Origin: Ceratotherium simum simum
Taxonomy: Eukaryota; Chordata; Mammalia; Perissodactyla; Rhinocerotidae
Assembly: GCF_000283155.1 (NCBI RefSeq)
Contig: NW_004454225.1
Coordinates: 3,427,451 to 3,491,450 of the forward strand
Length of the DNA stretch: 64,000 bases
Direction of reading: 5' to 3'
This document shows positions 38,923 through 53,700 of this stretch, piece after piece. Within the stretch, counting starts at the first letter, position 1; each line of letters begins with the position of its first letter. The translations under genes were made by a program, and so were the position numbers. Under the pieces are notes generated by a model. That model was not told the origin of the DNA. It saw only the letters and a program-made list of their open reading frames with translations, and searched no databases.

Positions 38923-41109
38923 AAAATAATGGCTTCTCATTCTCAGTCCTCACAGCTGGGGAGAAAGGCATTCATTAGCCTGGCCCCATCCTATGGATGA
39001 GGAAATTGAGGCTCACTGAGGGTAAGTGACTTGCCTAAGGTCATGCGATCAGTCAGCAGCCAAGCACAACCTCTCCTACCTCCCCCTGCCCCACCACAGC
39101 ACCAAGCACCAATTCTGGCACTGCGGGGGCATAAAGACTGTCTTCCTTTACTTCCCTTTGTCAACCTGCCTCCTGGACAGTGTCACCGGCCTCCAGACAG
39201 CGCAAAGCAGCCCCACTCTCTGGCTGGGGGCAGCAGGGGTTGCTCAGCTCTACTGAGGCAGAGGTGGCCTCTCGGTCCCAGGGCCCCTGCTAAGCTCGTG
39301 GGAGCTGGCAGCAGTGACAGCATCGTGTTCCCTCAGCACTTGGAAGGCTCCCAGATCCTTGGCTGGAAAATGCGATACCACTTCTCTTGTTAAATGGCAC
39401 CAGGTGGCAAAGAAAACGTGGCACAGGGACCAGAGAGAGAAGTGCGCCCTGTGCTGGCTAGGGGAGGCTAGGGGGCATGGGGGGGACCTCCCCTTGTCTC
39501 CAACAAAACATGACGTGCCTGGAATAGGAAGGCAGGCCGCGTCCACACCGTCTTCCTCTCCTGCTTGGACACCATGCTCCATCAGCCCCCAGACCTTTCC
39601 TCCCCTCCCTTACGCTCCACACTGCCCCGCAAAGCCCATCCTTTATGGCCCAGTCTGGTTTCTAGGAGGCGCCACCAGTCCCTCTGAGAAGGCCCCCTCT
39701 CCTGAAACTCTGCAGATCCTGCCCATCCCCTGAGACCAACACACACTTTAACCTCTCACCTCCAGCCTCCTCCTTCAACTCTGGACCCACCCAACCTGAG
39801 CACAGAAGCTGGCCTCCCTTCCCGAAGGCAGAGGGAGTTCCTTGCACCGGCCGCAGGGGTGCTCAAGCCCCACGCTTGCCCCCGTCCTCCTGGTGGGGGC
39901 CAGCGCTCTTACCCTGCTCACTGCCCTCTCCTCCACGAAGCCTGGCCTGGCCTCTACAACCTCTGCAACCTCCCTGTGCTAACGGGTACCAGCATCCTGT
40001 CCTGAGGGACGGACCCCAACATATGGCAGTGGAGCTTTAGAGACGCCCTTCCCACGGCTGCTTTCTCAGCTACAAGGCCTGTGTCTCCTCTACTTGTGTG
40101 CACCCAGCTCAGGGCCTGCCCAGCAGAAATGCCCAAATCTTTGTTCATCCATTAGGCACATGAGAAAACAACCCAAGGGAAAAAGTAGAGGACTGGGTGG
40201 TTGGCTCTGCCGCTGGTTAGCTGTGTGACCGTGGACACACCTCTGATTACAAGTCTCAGTTTCATTAACTGTGAAATGGGGAAACATCAACCTCACAAGT
40301 CTGCTGGGAGGGTGACAGGAGCGACTTTGTGAGAAGAGCTCTGTAAAGCGTGAAGTGCCTTGCAAACGTCAGGTGACATTTGGGACCTCAACCGGAATCC
40401 CTGCAGCTGAAGTTCTCGGCAGGGCCCAAGAGGCTACCTCAAAGACAGTCAGGTGTCTGCAAAACCTGACCACTATGGGTGGGGCGTGGTGCTAGGTTCT
40501 GGAAGGAACCCAGGGAAAGGAGAAAGGCAGGGCCCTACCCTCATGGTGCCTGCCACGAGATTCCGGTTGGCCCATCCTTCAGTGAGGAGCATGAGGTCCG
40601 GCTGCGATGCTGATGTCAGAGCAGAGAGGCCCTGCGGTGCTGGCACTGCCCCGGGCATCCAGTAGGGAGCGGCCAGAGGTCTGGGCATGGAGGGCAGGCC
40701 CAGCTCCAGCAGGTGGGGGTAGGGAGGGCACCATCATGCCCCAAGGGAGCCAGGACCGGCTCTCTGCCTGAGGTCTCTTCCACCAGCCCTCGTGTTCACT
40801 CTCCAAGCTCCCACATGCCCAGTAGGCCCCAGAGGAGTGGAGAAGCCCCAACCTGGCTGAGAGGATTTCTGGACTCCAATCCTGGCACTTCCACAAATTC
40901 TAATTAGACTCAAGGGAGGAGGAAAGCAACAGTCATTGCACAATCTCGCTGCCAACCCAGAAACCAGCCTCCGGCCGGCTCCTCATACTTACTTCTCACA
41001 GATTTATGAATTCACAAACAGTGTAATTCCTGGATTTGCGCCAGTTTTTGAACTTAGGTCTGCGTGATTTCAGATAACAGTTACTGCTCACTGAGAGCTC
41101 TGCCGGCAC

Positions 41110-41738
41110 CATGCGAGGCCTGAATACAATTTATTAGGAAAGACACCAAGCATGCATTCAGGGATCGGGGTAACACAAGCTCAGGCACGTCACCTCTGTC
41201 ACTTCATTCAGTCCTTGCTACGCAACAAGGAGAGGAGAACACTCTCCATTTTACACCTGGGGAGACTGAGCCTCTAAGAGGCAGCACAGCATCTGCGGGA
41301 AAGGCGAGGCCAGGACGTGGAGTCAGGCTGGGTGCACAGAGTCCAAGCCCCTCCCCCGACCCTGCTCGCAATTGTTCTGAGTCAGTTTCCTCATCTGCAA
41401 AATCAAAGTGGTGGGTGAGACCAGTGATTTTCAAACTTTTTTTAGCTATGGACTCTTTGTTCAAATGAAGTCTTAAGTGGAGATGCAGTACGTCAGATGG
41501 ATCAAGACACAGGGCTCTGCTGGAGCGAGCGTGGAGTGGGTGGGGTGCTGGAGTCCCACCAGCTGGACCCCCTCCTTCCCCAGCACGCCCTGCTGGAGGG
41601 CAGAGGAGTTTGGGCCCCGCGGGGAACTGACCGCTGACCCAGAGCCTCTCAAGCCGTGACCTGGTCCGCAGCAATAGTGCATGTTTACTGAGCCAGGCAC
41701 CAAGGTGTGGGGAGGGGCAGCCTGGGGGCCGGTGGCCC
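41110..41738 (-). other. CENPM: CENPM 3' UTR with candidate poly(A) signal
   Basis: The first minus-strand AATAAA beyond the stop codon is at 41135-41130, about 610 bases downstream. The interval contains a MIR-like fragment. The end point is inferred from this signal only. Confidence 0.5.
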
Positions 41739-44700
41739 TCACAGGTCCTCCAGGGAGGGGTTCTCAGAGCTCCTCAGCAGGGACAGCAGGTTCAGGGCCG
41801 AGACGCCAGGCACGTGGCCAGCGCAGATCTGCAGCATACGTACCAGGCGCTGCGCCATGGTGGCTCGGAAGCCTTCCACCTGCAAAGGAAGAGTAGAGAA
41901 CAGCGGTGAGGCAGAGCCAAGGCGGCCAGCCCTGCTCCCCTGACACAGAGCAGGTGCATGGGCTGCCAGAGGGGAGCTGGGGGCCAAGACGTGGGGACAG
42001 CTCAGAACACCACTGTTCATCATAGCCATGCCCTTGTCCATGGCACACCGCACCAAGCAGCTTCCAACCACCTCTGCTCACCAAATCCTTCCAACACCCT
42101 CTGGGGACACCGAAACAAAGGCTTATAGCAAGCAGGGCTGGCAAGGTCAGGTAAACTGCCTAGAGTCACACAGTGACAGCAGAGCTGGGATCTGAACTAG
42201 GGCTAGTCGCAACCAATGCCTGGGAGGCACAGGCCCCAAGAGCTCCCTTAGCTGGGATCTGGGATGGAAAAGAGGGGTGGACAGAGAGCGACCCTCTTCG
42301 GGTATAGGAGGGTGCCATCGACAAAGAGTGCCTTTATCAGGGCTTTTGAAGGGCTGGCGGGCCCAGAGGAGCTGTGGGGTTAGATAGGGGCAACAAGACT
42401 GTTCCAGGGCTTGGCACCAGCCAAGGGGTGGCCTCAGAAGCATCTCCTCTTTCCCCTGTTCCCTCTCTAATGGGGAAGGGGGCATCACCACCCACCCAGT
42501 CGTCGGAACCCGAGACCGGGCATCCTCAAGTCCTCCTGATTCTACTACACCATTTGTCACTCATAACCTCCGTGGTTCTAAGTCCGCAGGTAACGTCTCA
42601 GTCCCCATCGCACGGCCTCATTCTCACCGAGATTCTCCTCTAGGCAGCATCTGACGCAGCTGCTCCCTCCCTCCTTGAAATGCTTTTCCTACCTGGCTCC
42701 CAGGACCCCCACTCCCCAGCTTTTCCTGCCACCTCACAGGCTGCTCCCTCCTCTTTGTCCAACTTCTAAATGCTGGGCCCCAGGGCTTGGCCTGTGCATC
42801 TCTCCTCCCCACACTCAGTCCTCAGGCGACCTCAACCAGTTCCATGGCTTTAAAACGATCCAATTGCCGAGGATGCCCAAATTACATCTCCAGACCTTTC
42901 CTCTGAATGTCAGACACGCGGATGCAGCTGCCTAGTCAATTTCCGCGCAGGCGTCTGACAGACACTTAATCGTAGCACATCCAAAATGGAGTTCCTGGGA
43001 GCCCCCTAAACCTGCTCCCCCTGCAGTCATCCCATCTCTGCCAAGGGCAACTCCCTCCTTCCAGCTGCTCAGGCTGAAAACTCCAGAGCCGTCCTTGCCT
43101 CTTCCTTCTCTCCTGTCTCACCTCCAGGCCATCAGCGCATTCTGTTGGCTCCACCCTGGAAACACCCAGTAGTGTAAACCACCCCATCCCCTCTTCCCCC
43201 GGACACGAGTCCGGGCCACTCTTAACTCTTCCAGAAATAGTCCCCGGCCCTGTCTCCTTATTTCTGCCCCTGCCTCCTTCAGTCTACTCTCATCCCAACA
43301 CTGGAGGGACCCACTTAAACCCGAGTCAGGCGCATCCCTCCCCCCACCCACATCCTCTGGCAGCTCGGGTTTTACTCCAAGTAAAAGCCACTGCTTTCAC
43401 TGTGACCCACAAGGCCCTCCTGCCCTGGCCCCCGTCACTCTGCCCATCTCCACTGCTCCGTCCTTTGCTCTGCTGTAGCCACCCAGGCCCCTGTGGGACC
43501 TTGAACTCACCAGGCAAGTTCCAAACTCAGGGCCTTTGCACTGCTCTTGCCAAGTATGCCTTCTATCAGGAGTCTCCATGCTTGCCTTCTTACCTCCTTC
43601 AAGTCTTTACCTAAGCGTCACTTTTTTAGTGAGCACCTCCCCGCCCCCGACACCCTATCTAAATCTCACTGCTTACCACCACCTGACAGGTCACATCCCC
43701 ATTCTCTCGTACGTTCCGCATTCTACTTCTTTACTTTGTTTCTTCCACTAGAATAGAGCTGGTGTTTATTTTTTTTTTTTACTGTTTTGTTTTATGCTGC
43801 ATCCCTAGAGCCTAGAACGATGCTTGGCCCACTGTAGGGATATAAGAAGTATTAGTTGAGTAAATTCTCTTACTCTAAGTTTTGTGGCCTTTGCTCTAAA
43901 ATATACCCCCAAGCTGCTGCTGCTCGGGCCCAGGCTCCACGGCCTGCCTCCCACAGCAGCCTCGTCCCGGGCTTCCTGCCTCTGGCCAGCCTCCTCCATC
44001 CACATATCACACTCCAGAGACGTGGCCCCAAAACCTGTCCGACCACATCACGACTGCCCCATCACCTACAGGAGGGAATGACTTACATCCACTGCCAGGC
44101 TTCCAGAGCCCTGCAGATCCTTCTGCTGCTACATGTATTACACGTCAGACTATCTCGCTAGATTCCGAGAGGGCAGGGTTAGTGACTCACTCATCTGTGT
44201 TCTCCAGGACCAGCATAGGGTCCTATCGGCAGATCTAGCAAAGAATTTCACTGGGCGATTCCCACACCTCCCTGGGCATGTTTCCTCATCTGTAAAACAG
44301 GGTCAATAATTCCTGCCACGCAAAGGCCTCAAAATGCGGCAAAGCTCAAACTGGATTATGCAGAGGAGGAGTGTGCCCTGAAAAGGACAAGATGGATCTG
44401 AGGAATGACACTGTCCAAACACTGGGTGCTGCACCCTGGGAATGCCAGGTCTGTGTTCTCAGCAGGACTGCCGCTGGCATAAATAAACCACTGCCACAGG
44501 CCTTTTTCTTGAGAGTTCTCAGGCTCCAGGAAGACCCAGGACCTGGTATGGCCTGCCACCTCCTGGCCACATACAGAACTGCACCACCCATCTCAAGGTT
44601 AGTGGGCACCATGGCCAGCGAGGGCCATCCATGCGCACCTGAGCTGTGGAGCAAAGATTATGATTTCCCTTTAGAGATAAGAAGACTAGGGCTGTGCAGG

Positions 44701-47700
44701 GAGCAGGAAGGAACCTGTTTAACGCCACACAGTCAGCAGGCTACGATGGGCGTACCAACCTGCCGGCTCTCCCGCTTGCTCACTAGCTGCGTGACTGCAA
44801 GCAAGTCACCTCTTCTCTGAGCCTCGGTTTTCTCAGGATTGTTGTGAGGAAAGCCTGGCAGAGGCCTGGCAGGGGCAGGCACCTCAGGCATGCCTCAGGC
44901 CTCAGCGTCCCACCTGAGATCCGAGCGTTGGTCTAGTCAGGGGCTCTTAAAATAGTCACCAAATATGAAACAACTTTGTGATAGAGCAGTACGGGCCTCT
45001 TTATGGACGCATGAATAAGGAGATGTAGGGCCAGTCTAGTGACCACTGCAACAATGGAGTGATGAGATAGCCCCAACCATCATGTAACATGGCAACACCT
45101 GCCCCTTCTATCGGTAACAGTCACAGATTTGGCTAACACTACTGACATCTCTTGCCTACATTCATAATCTAAATCTTACCTAGAGATTAGTGAAAAAAAG
45201 AAGTAATTTTTTTTCTCATCCAAGTTCACAGATTCCTTGAATTCTACCCTCAGACCAGAGGGGTCCACAGACCCCACAACAAGAACCTCTGGTCTAGATG
45301 GTGGTGAGGGACTGTGTGCTGACTCAGTGCTCTCTGCTTTATGTCACTTTGCCTTTGGGAACAGGTACAAGACCGAGAACAGAGCAGAAATACAAATCTT
45401 CAAAACGAACCTCAAAACCAATAAACAGACCCCCAAACCAACTGAGCAGGCCTGGTGCACGGGTGGGGCAGTCCAGGCCATGGGAGCCCTCAGCAGACCT
45501 CCCAGAGGGAGCAGCAGCAACTCCTGCTGAGGACCCTTTAGCAAAAAGTCGTCAGGATTCATCCAGCAGAAAGAGAGGCTGAAGAGTAAAACTTATCAGC
45601 AAAACAGAAATCTGCTTTGCTATCCTCATACTTAGGGTTCACCTCATGAGAAACACAAATAGAAGTGAGTCAGGGCAGAACCAACACAGTATGTGTCCAT
45701 CCAACCATCTACCCACACACCCACCATACCTGCTGCCTCAGGGACGCCTGGCCCCGGGCTGGGACTGGACAAGGTCTACAATCCAGGGAGGTAAGGGGGA
45801 CGTCGGGCATTCTGACTGCCGGGGGACATGAGGATACACCAGTTAATGAGACAGACAAGAAGCCGGGGCCTCACAGCACTTACAGCCAGCGGGAGAGTGA
45901 GATATTAACATGGACCCACAAAGACATACACAGACTCAGTTACGAGCAGAGAGAAAACAAAGCAAAGGTAAGGCCATAAGTAACAGCGCCTGGCACATAA
46001 GAGGCAGAAGATGAAAGCACAGTATCACCCCACTTTACATCTGTGTCCCCCAAGGCTTAGGGGGACCCACCCAAGGTCACAGCCAATGAACGGAAAAGCC
46101 AGGATTCAAACCAGGATCTTGTGTCTCCACCTCAGGTCCCCCTCCCCTGGGGACACGACGACCCTCCAAGAAGCATTCCTGTCACACCCACTGTGTGCTG
46201 ACTGTCCTTTCCCTGCACCCGCATGATCAGTGTCCTCACCTCCAGGTCACAGAAGAGCAGGGGGCTTCGGTAGGTGTGGGCCAGCTTCGCCACGGTGTTC
46301 CGGTGAACACTGCAGTGGCTCTCCCGTCCGGCTGCAAAGAAGCGGGAGTGCGACGGGCTGAAATTCAAGAGGCCCTGGGCAAAGTAATCCACTTCCCCTC
46401 TTGGGGCCTCCGTCTCTTACTAGTCAGTGGGTGACAGTCCTGTTCACTTTCTTCTCAGGGCAGTCAAGATCATCAGATTAGAAAATAAGGCTGAAAGGGC
46501 TTTGAGAGAGTGCTCTATGAAAACACGAGTGTCCTCATCTATAAAATGAGCAGCGTAACAAACCCTACCCCTGAGCTACTTAGAGATTCAGTGAATGAAT
46601 ATATAGAAATGACCTGTAATTCATTTATTCACTAAGACTTATAGAGTATAGTCTGTGGCAGGCCCTCCCCCAAGGAGCTCCCAGTTCAGCTGAGGGGCAG
46701 ACAGGTCACACACACCACAGGTGTAGGTGGACAGGTAGGGTTCTCTGACAGAGGTATGCGTGGGATAAATACCCTGAGGGCCCAGACTGTAGGGTTGGTT
46801 GGGGGGCATCCCTCAGAAGGCAGAAAATAGGGGTTTGTTAGATAAAAAAGAGGAAAAGAGAATTTGCAAGAAGCCATATGGTATAATCATGAAGGGCACA
46901 GGCTGTGGACTATGACTCCCTAGGTATGGACATTAGCTCTCCCACTTTTTAGCTGTGGGGCCTCGGGCAAGTGACTTAACCTCAGGACTATAATTTCCTC
47001 AGCTACAAAACGGAGATAATAATACCCACCTCAAAGGGTTGTTTGTTGTGAAGATTAGGTGATACGGAAACAGCACTTAGGACAGTGTCTGGCATACACT
47101 GAGTGCTCCCTAAGGGTGAGCTACTATGATTGCCACTGTGAAGATCACCAAGTCTCAGGAACAGCAGGGCTTGTTAGAGAACTATAAGCTGCACCAGAGA
47201 ATGGGAGAGTAATAGATGAGACTGGACAGCAAGGCAGAAGCCAAATTGCAAATGCTTGTGCCTTTACAGGAGTTTGGAATTTACTCTGAAGCCACAGGGA
47301 ACCACTAGGCAATTCTAAGTAATTATCTCAGCAGAATTAACTCAGCAGAATGATCTGCTCAGATTTGCTTTTAGCAAGACTGACAACAGGTCATATTCCA
47401 AAGTCCATGTTCTTTCCATCAGCCAGGCTGCCTTAGCAAGGAGGCCACTACAACGCCCAGCCACACACTGCCTTTGGTGCGCGGTGGGAAGCGGCAGGTG
47501 GGGGATGCACTCACCGCCTGTGGCGAGGAAGCCCACCTTCCCCAGGAAGAAGGCAGCGTCCACATGGTGCAGGGACTCCTCCACGTTCCGGAGGCTAGGG
47601 TGGCCAGGCCAGGGCGAGAAAACAAACCAGAGGACAAACCTTACAACAGAGAAGGCAGAAGCCCTTGCTCCTCATTCCAGAGGCCAGAGAATGGAAACAG

Positions 47701-50700
47701 GAAACAGCCCTAGAGGAATATTTTGTCCTTTCCTTTTTTTTTTAACTACTTTTAATTACAAAGTGACTCAAGCCTGTAAAATAATCAAATAGTAAATATG
47801 GACGTGTAAGAAAAAAGTAAGTCCCCCTCTTCAGCACCACCCTTCGGTCTCAACTCCCCAGAGGTAACTGTTGCCAACAATGCTGGGTGTAATTCTTCTA
47901 GAAATTTTTTTCATATGCAAATAGACAGTGATACATATAAGTATCGAGTTGGGTTTAGCTGGGTTTGATGTATCTGTTATATTCTTTGGAATGCCCACAC
48001 AGCACCATAATCTGACTATTTTCCCAGTGATGCCACTGACGTGGTCTCCAATTTTTCCCCATGACAAAGAATGCTGCATGAATATTCTTTTACACATATC
48101 CTTCCACATCCAAGCAAGTGTTTCTGTTTCTATAGGACAGAGGCTAGAAGAATGGCTGGGTCACAGTATGTGTCTTGTTTTTTTTTTGGTGAGGAAGATT
48201 AGCCCTGAGCTAACATCTGTTGCCAATCCTCCTCTTTTCGCTGAAGAAGACTGGCCCTAAGCTAGCATCTGTGCCCATCTTCCTTTATTTTATGTGGGAC
48301 ACCTGCCACAGCACGGCTTGATGAGCAGGGCGTAGGTCCATGCCTGGGATCTGAACCCGCAAACCCCAGCCACCGAAGTGGAGCATGCAAACTTAACCAC
48401 TACACCACTGGGCAGGCCCCAGTATGTGTCTTTTAGAAATGTGTACAGGTACTGTTAAATTGCTCTCCAATAAGGTTACAGTATTTACAGTCATATCAAT
48501 TGTATGAAAACACTCTTTTCCTCTAAACAAGGGCACTTTGACCTTTCAGGCCAAAGCTTTCATTCACTGGTGTCCAGGGAGTGATGAAGGAATCTGTTGT
48601 TTCCTGGCCAAAAAGTCATCTGGGTCAGGGGGCCCAAACCAAGGTTTCAGCATGAATGAACAAGGCCTGAGGCCAGTAGCAACAATGGCCTGCTCCTAAG
48701 TGTCCCTTTTGGTGAACAGAGAGGTCTTACCCAAAGAGCAACAGACTTGCTGAGCCAGGACCCTCAGCAGTCATGGCAGATCTCAGATCTCAGCCCTTTC
48801 TCAGCCCCCCAGGGGCCTAAGTCACTGTTAACTAGTTCCAAGGGGTCAGGTAGCAAGTCTGGATGGAACCCTGATGCTATGGGTATTTGGTGTCTCTATG
48901 TCCCTGGTTCCCAGGTGTTTCCACCACAGCCATCCCTCATCCCCCAGAACATGACCAGGTGATTGCCTTGGTTCTTGTGCTGGACCCTGTGCCCTGCCCT
49001 CAGTCAGCCATCCCCCAGGAGGGAGAGGGTAGACCTTCCCTCTGTACTCCCTAGGCTGGCTGCAGTCCTGTCCCCAGGGTTCCCAGCATCAAATGGAGGC
49101 CAGGCCAGCCACAAGCATCACCACCACTCACGCTGCCACTGCCACGGCCCCATACTAGACAGGCTCCTGACCTTGCACAGGCCCTAACATCCCCCAAACA
49201 CACTGCGCTCCTCTACCCTTTACATTAACCCTTCACCTGGAACATTCCGCTCACTCCCATCTTTACCTGGCTAACTAAACCTGGTCACCTACACCAGAAA
49301 GTGTACCCTGACCACAGTCCTGAAAGTCAGAGGTCTTGTTTAGGCTCTCACAGCCCAACACTTCCTTCCTTTACAGCACACATCCCACGTACTGGAACTG
49401 TTCACAAGTCTAGCCCCCGCCCAACGGGCCAGGAGCACCTTGAAGACAGGGGTCTGGTTCATTCATCTCTGTGCCTGCTATCAGTGATAAAGTTGGCCTC
49501 AGAGAGCATCAGCTAAATGACTGGTGACACTGCTGGGATTTGTCAGTGTCTTTTAAACATTGAGTACTGGCCACTGGCTCCCTCCTTCTCATCCCCTAAG
49601 TTAACCCCAGGCAGCCTCTCCCTGTTTCCTCTCCTTCTCATCACAAGTGAGGTCACCATCCCAGCACACCCCTAAGCCAGCTCCTCTTGAGCCCTGACAA
49701 TCCCCATCCCCTGGCTCTCACCTGTATTTGCTGTGAAGGTTGACCACGAACACAATCAGGTCAATTCGGGGCCGAGTCACATTGGAGGGGAGAGGGAGGG
49801 ACTTTGCCAAGTGGCTGAAAAACAAGAAATTGCAGGACTAGATATCCGTACCCATATCACAGTGACCTTTCATAGGCTGCCCTTTCTAGGGGAAGAGGCT
49901 GTCAAGGGCTCTTCACCTATTCACCTGATGCCCTTGTGGGCAAGGCTCCTAGGTCAGCACAGGGGCAAGGCAGAGCTAGTCCTGTCCACATCACTCCTGT
50001 CTGACGCCCTCTGCCAGGAAAGAGCTCTGGTTAGTAAGTGCCTTGGCAAGTGGGAGTTTTGGATATAAGATGGCATGGGGCTATGTGCTGGGAGGGAGAC
50101 CAGGCTCAGAAGATGGGGTGTTGGACTGTAACATTTAGGGGTTAAGACTGAAACTCTCTGGAGTGTGACAAAGTGAGCTCAAGTTCCAGTTCAGTGCCAG
50201 TTACCAGCTATGTGACCTTGGGCAAGTCACCCTCATCATCCTCGTCTGGACTTGGTCTCTGGTTGTCAAATACCCACCTGAAGGTTTTTCTTGAACCCTC
50301 TACTTCTGCCCATTTCCTCTTATTCCTATCACCCATCTCCTCTTACCCCCCAGCTTATAATTCAAGAAATACCAAAAAGTACAAAAAATACAAAAGCTAA
50401 ACACACACACACACACACACACACTCCTAAAAGTCCAGTTACCTAGAAATTACTATTAACATTAGAACATTTTTCTAAACATCTCTTCATGTACATAATG
50501 TATACACATTCAGATACTTGGATATAATCTAAAACAGAATAGTATTAATTTAATTTTATTTGAATTTAATGGATACAAAATAACTAAAGTAGAACTGGAA
50601 AAAAATAGATAAAACAATGAGTAAGTTAGTATCATTTTTAAGTTAACATCATTTTAATATGTTTCAATTTTATCTATATTGGATTGAGTCTCTAGTATGA

Positions 50701-53700
50701 AAAGTGAGAAAGTTAACAATCCTATAATTTAGGGCACAACTTACCATTTGGACATGACTTACAAATGTATGTTTACATTATTATCATATATATTTATATT
50801 TTGCTCTAACTATAACTTTGGATCCAGGCTGATGAAGCTGCCTCTCTGGAACACTGCTGATTGCCATGGGAGAGGCAAAGCGTGCTGAAAAGGGTCTCTC
50901 ACTGGCAATTAAATGCTTCAGCAATAAAGAGACAATCAATTTTGCTCACAACTCATTGGTCAGAAATAGTCACATGGCTCTACACACCCACAAAAGGTCA
51001 AATGCTCCAAATGTGGAGAGCTGGAAAAATTTGGCAACAGAATGAACAGATGACCGTATGGGTGATTTGCTTTTCTTGCCTAAAAGACTGAAGAATTATT
51101 TATCCTTGAAGTTCAATAACTTAACTAGGATATAATGTGACATAAAGTGTTCTGTACCCATTTTCCTTCTTAATGGACAAATTCAACTCTTCATTCATTT
51201 CAGGGAAGTTTTCTTCTATTACATCTTTGAACACTTTTACTGTGATTTTCTCAACTCTTTCTTTTCTGTAAATAATTAAGTCTTCAACCACATCTACTCT
51301 GATCCTTGCTGTTTCTATGCATCTATTAGATAGATCTCATATGGTATTATTTTGGGCCCTTTTTGCCCTTAGCTCTGTAATCTCCTTTTCCCTCTCATTC
51401 TGTTGTTTTATCATTTGGTCTTTGAATGCTTCTTTTAAAAATTCATGTTCTGGGCCAGCCCGGTGGCACAAGGGGTTAAGTGCACACGTTCTGCTGCGGC
51501 GGCCCGGGGTTCGCTGGTTCGGATTCCGTTAGTGCACCGACGCACCGCTTGTTGAGCCACGCTGTGGCGGCGTCCCATGTGAAGTGGAGGAAGATGGGCA
51601 CGGGTGGTAGCCCAGGGCCAGTCTTCCTCAGAAAAGAGAGGAGGATTGGCAGATGTTAGCTCAGGCCTGATCTTCCTCACACACGCACACAAAAATTCAT
51701 GTTCTTATCAAATTTCTCAATGGCACAAAACACTGAACAGGAGCTTTCTTCTCCTTTTTCTGTATCTTCTTCCCGAGCGGGTACTTTATCAGATTTTTGC
51801 ATGTCTTGTGACTAGCCCTTTTCTGACAACAGTTTCCATGACACTTCTTTCCATCTTGTTTATGCTCAATGCAGGCACTTTTGTCCACATTTTCCATTTA
51901 CTCTGATGCTAATTAAACGAATTTTTTTTTTATCCTTTCCTCTTTTTTTTTTTTTTTNNNNNNNNNNNNNNNNNNNNNNNNNNNNNNNNNNNNNNNNNNN
52001 NNNNNNNNNNNNNNNNNNNNNNNNNNNNNNNNNNNNNNNNNNNNNNNNNNNNNNNNNNNNNNNNNNNNNNNNNNNNNNNNNNNNNNNNNNNNCTGGCCCT
52101 GGGCTAACATCTGTGCCCATCTTCCTCCACTTTATATGGGACACCGCCACAGCATGGCTTGCCAAGCAGTGCGTCAGTGCGCGCCCGGGATCCGAACCAG
52201 CGAACCCCGGGCCGCCGCAGCGGAGCGCGCGCACTCAACCGCTTGCGCCACCGGGCCGGCCCCATATCCTTTCCTATTTCTGAGCTAAGGTTTGAGATTG
52301 TTGGTTATTGTGTCTGATCTGTAGCATAAGAGCCTGGCAAGACAGGTGGAGCACAGATGCATGTATGAACAATCTGTGTTTAGAGGGAAAAGGTTATGCT
52401 CATCAGAGATTCTATAAAGTGCTGTAACAGGGCTTATTCTACCTAGTAAAGGGCATTTCCAACTCACATGGGGGAAATACCCTCTAGATTTGGATCTTTC
52501 TCCTTCAACATGGACCCCTGGAGCTTATCTTTCCAACAGGGAGAATGACACCCACCTATATTCAGTGACTTGACTCCTGCCAGCAGCTGTTTCTACTCCC
52601 CATCAGTCAGAAAGAGGAAAACTAAATATACTTATTTGGTCACCTGTTCTCCAAATATGGGGTGTATCTGAACATCAACTCTGTGCCAGGGTATGCTCAA
52701 GGCACTGGGGACTCACCCGAGAACAAAAGTCAAGGTTCTTGCCCTCAGGGGCTGACCCTGGGGTCCGCGGGGATGGCAGACTGGAAACAAGTAAACAACA
52801 GGTGAACAAGGAAATTTCTTATGGTGACAAGTGCTAGAGGAAGACAGAACAAGTGTGTGACACAGGGAGATGGAGGATGCCTAGGACGAGGTGCTGACAT
52901 GTGAAGACAACGTGAAGGAGCCAGCTACCAGACGCCTGCAGGGTCAGAGAGGACCGATCACGCTAGGATGGAGACTCCGAGGGGCTGGCCTCTGGGGCGG
53001 CTCCTCCCCTCTCCTTCATGCCCACAGCCGAGAGATCGGACATCCCAGCCTCAGCTACTTACACCTTCAGGTCGGAGGCGCAGTCCTCCTTGAGCATCGC
53101 ATCCGCCAGCTGCTGCAGAAGAGCATCCTCCGTGCCCACCAGCTGCCCAGAGAGAGAAGGCGGCCGACTGATACCTGGGCACAGCAGTCCCGCTGGAGGC
53201 CTGGGGACCAGGCACCGACCGAGGGCGGCCGCGACTCCCAGGATTCTGGCTCCGGCTGCCGCCAGGCACGGGTTGAGGGCCCGAGGTCTGCACCTGCTCG
53301 GGTTCTCTCCGCACAGAACTTACTACCTCCCCAGACCCTCCCTCGGACAGCCTGGGCTCTCCCGGATGTCCGACCCTGCGACACGCGAGCACCAAGTCCC
53401 AGCCCTGCGCCGAACTCAGCCACCCCCTCTCCGCCCGTCCGCGGTCTCCCCGCCCAGCCGCCCACCAATCAGAAACTGGGAGAGAGCCCGTCGCGCATCT
53501 ATTGGTGGGGGCGTCCTTCAGCCTCAGAGGGCGGCTACTCCGATTGGCTCCGCGCGTGGCTCTCCCGCCCACCACACCCCGTCCGAATTGCCCGCGCCAG
53601 TACCTCAGAGAAAGAACACAGCGCGAGTGAGGCGCAGCCAAGGAAGAAGAGCGGGCGGGGGAAGCGGGGTACTGACGCTCACCAAGATGGTGGCCGTGTT

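Larger units (their letters stand above)
32170..41105. other. Intergenic region TNFRSF13C-CENPM
   Basis: No gene exon recognised in 9 kb. Contents: a tail-less AT-rich block near 34,600-34,900; a solo LTR at 35,396-35,924; a CA/CG dinucleotide repeat at 36,426-36,479; a small tandem duplication at about 36,897-36,928; an ERE SINE at 38,710-38,922; an L2-like stretch at about 39,590-40,140; and MIR-like pieces at about 38,960-39,060 and 40,190-40,385. Confidence 0.6.

Noticed and set aside
51110..51430. Processed pseudogene in CENPM intron 2
   Set aside because: T-rich text with phrases seen in LINE 3' ends; no protein-coding similarity, so called unassigned repeat at most.
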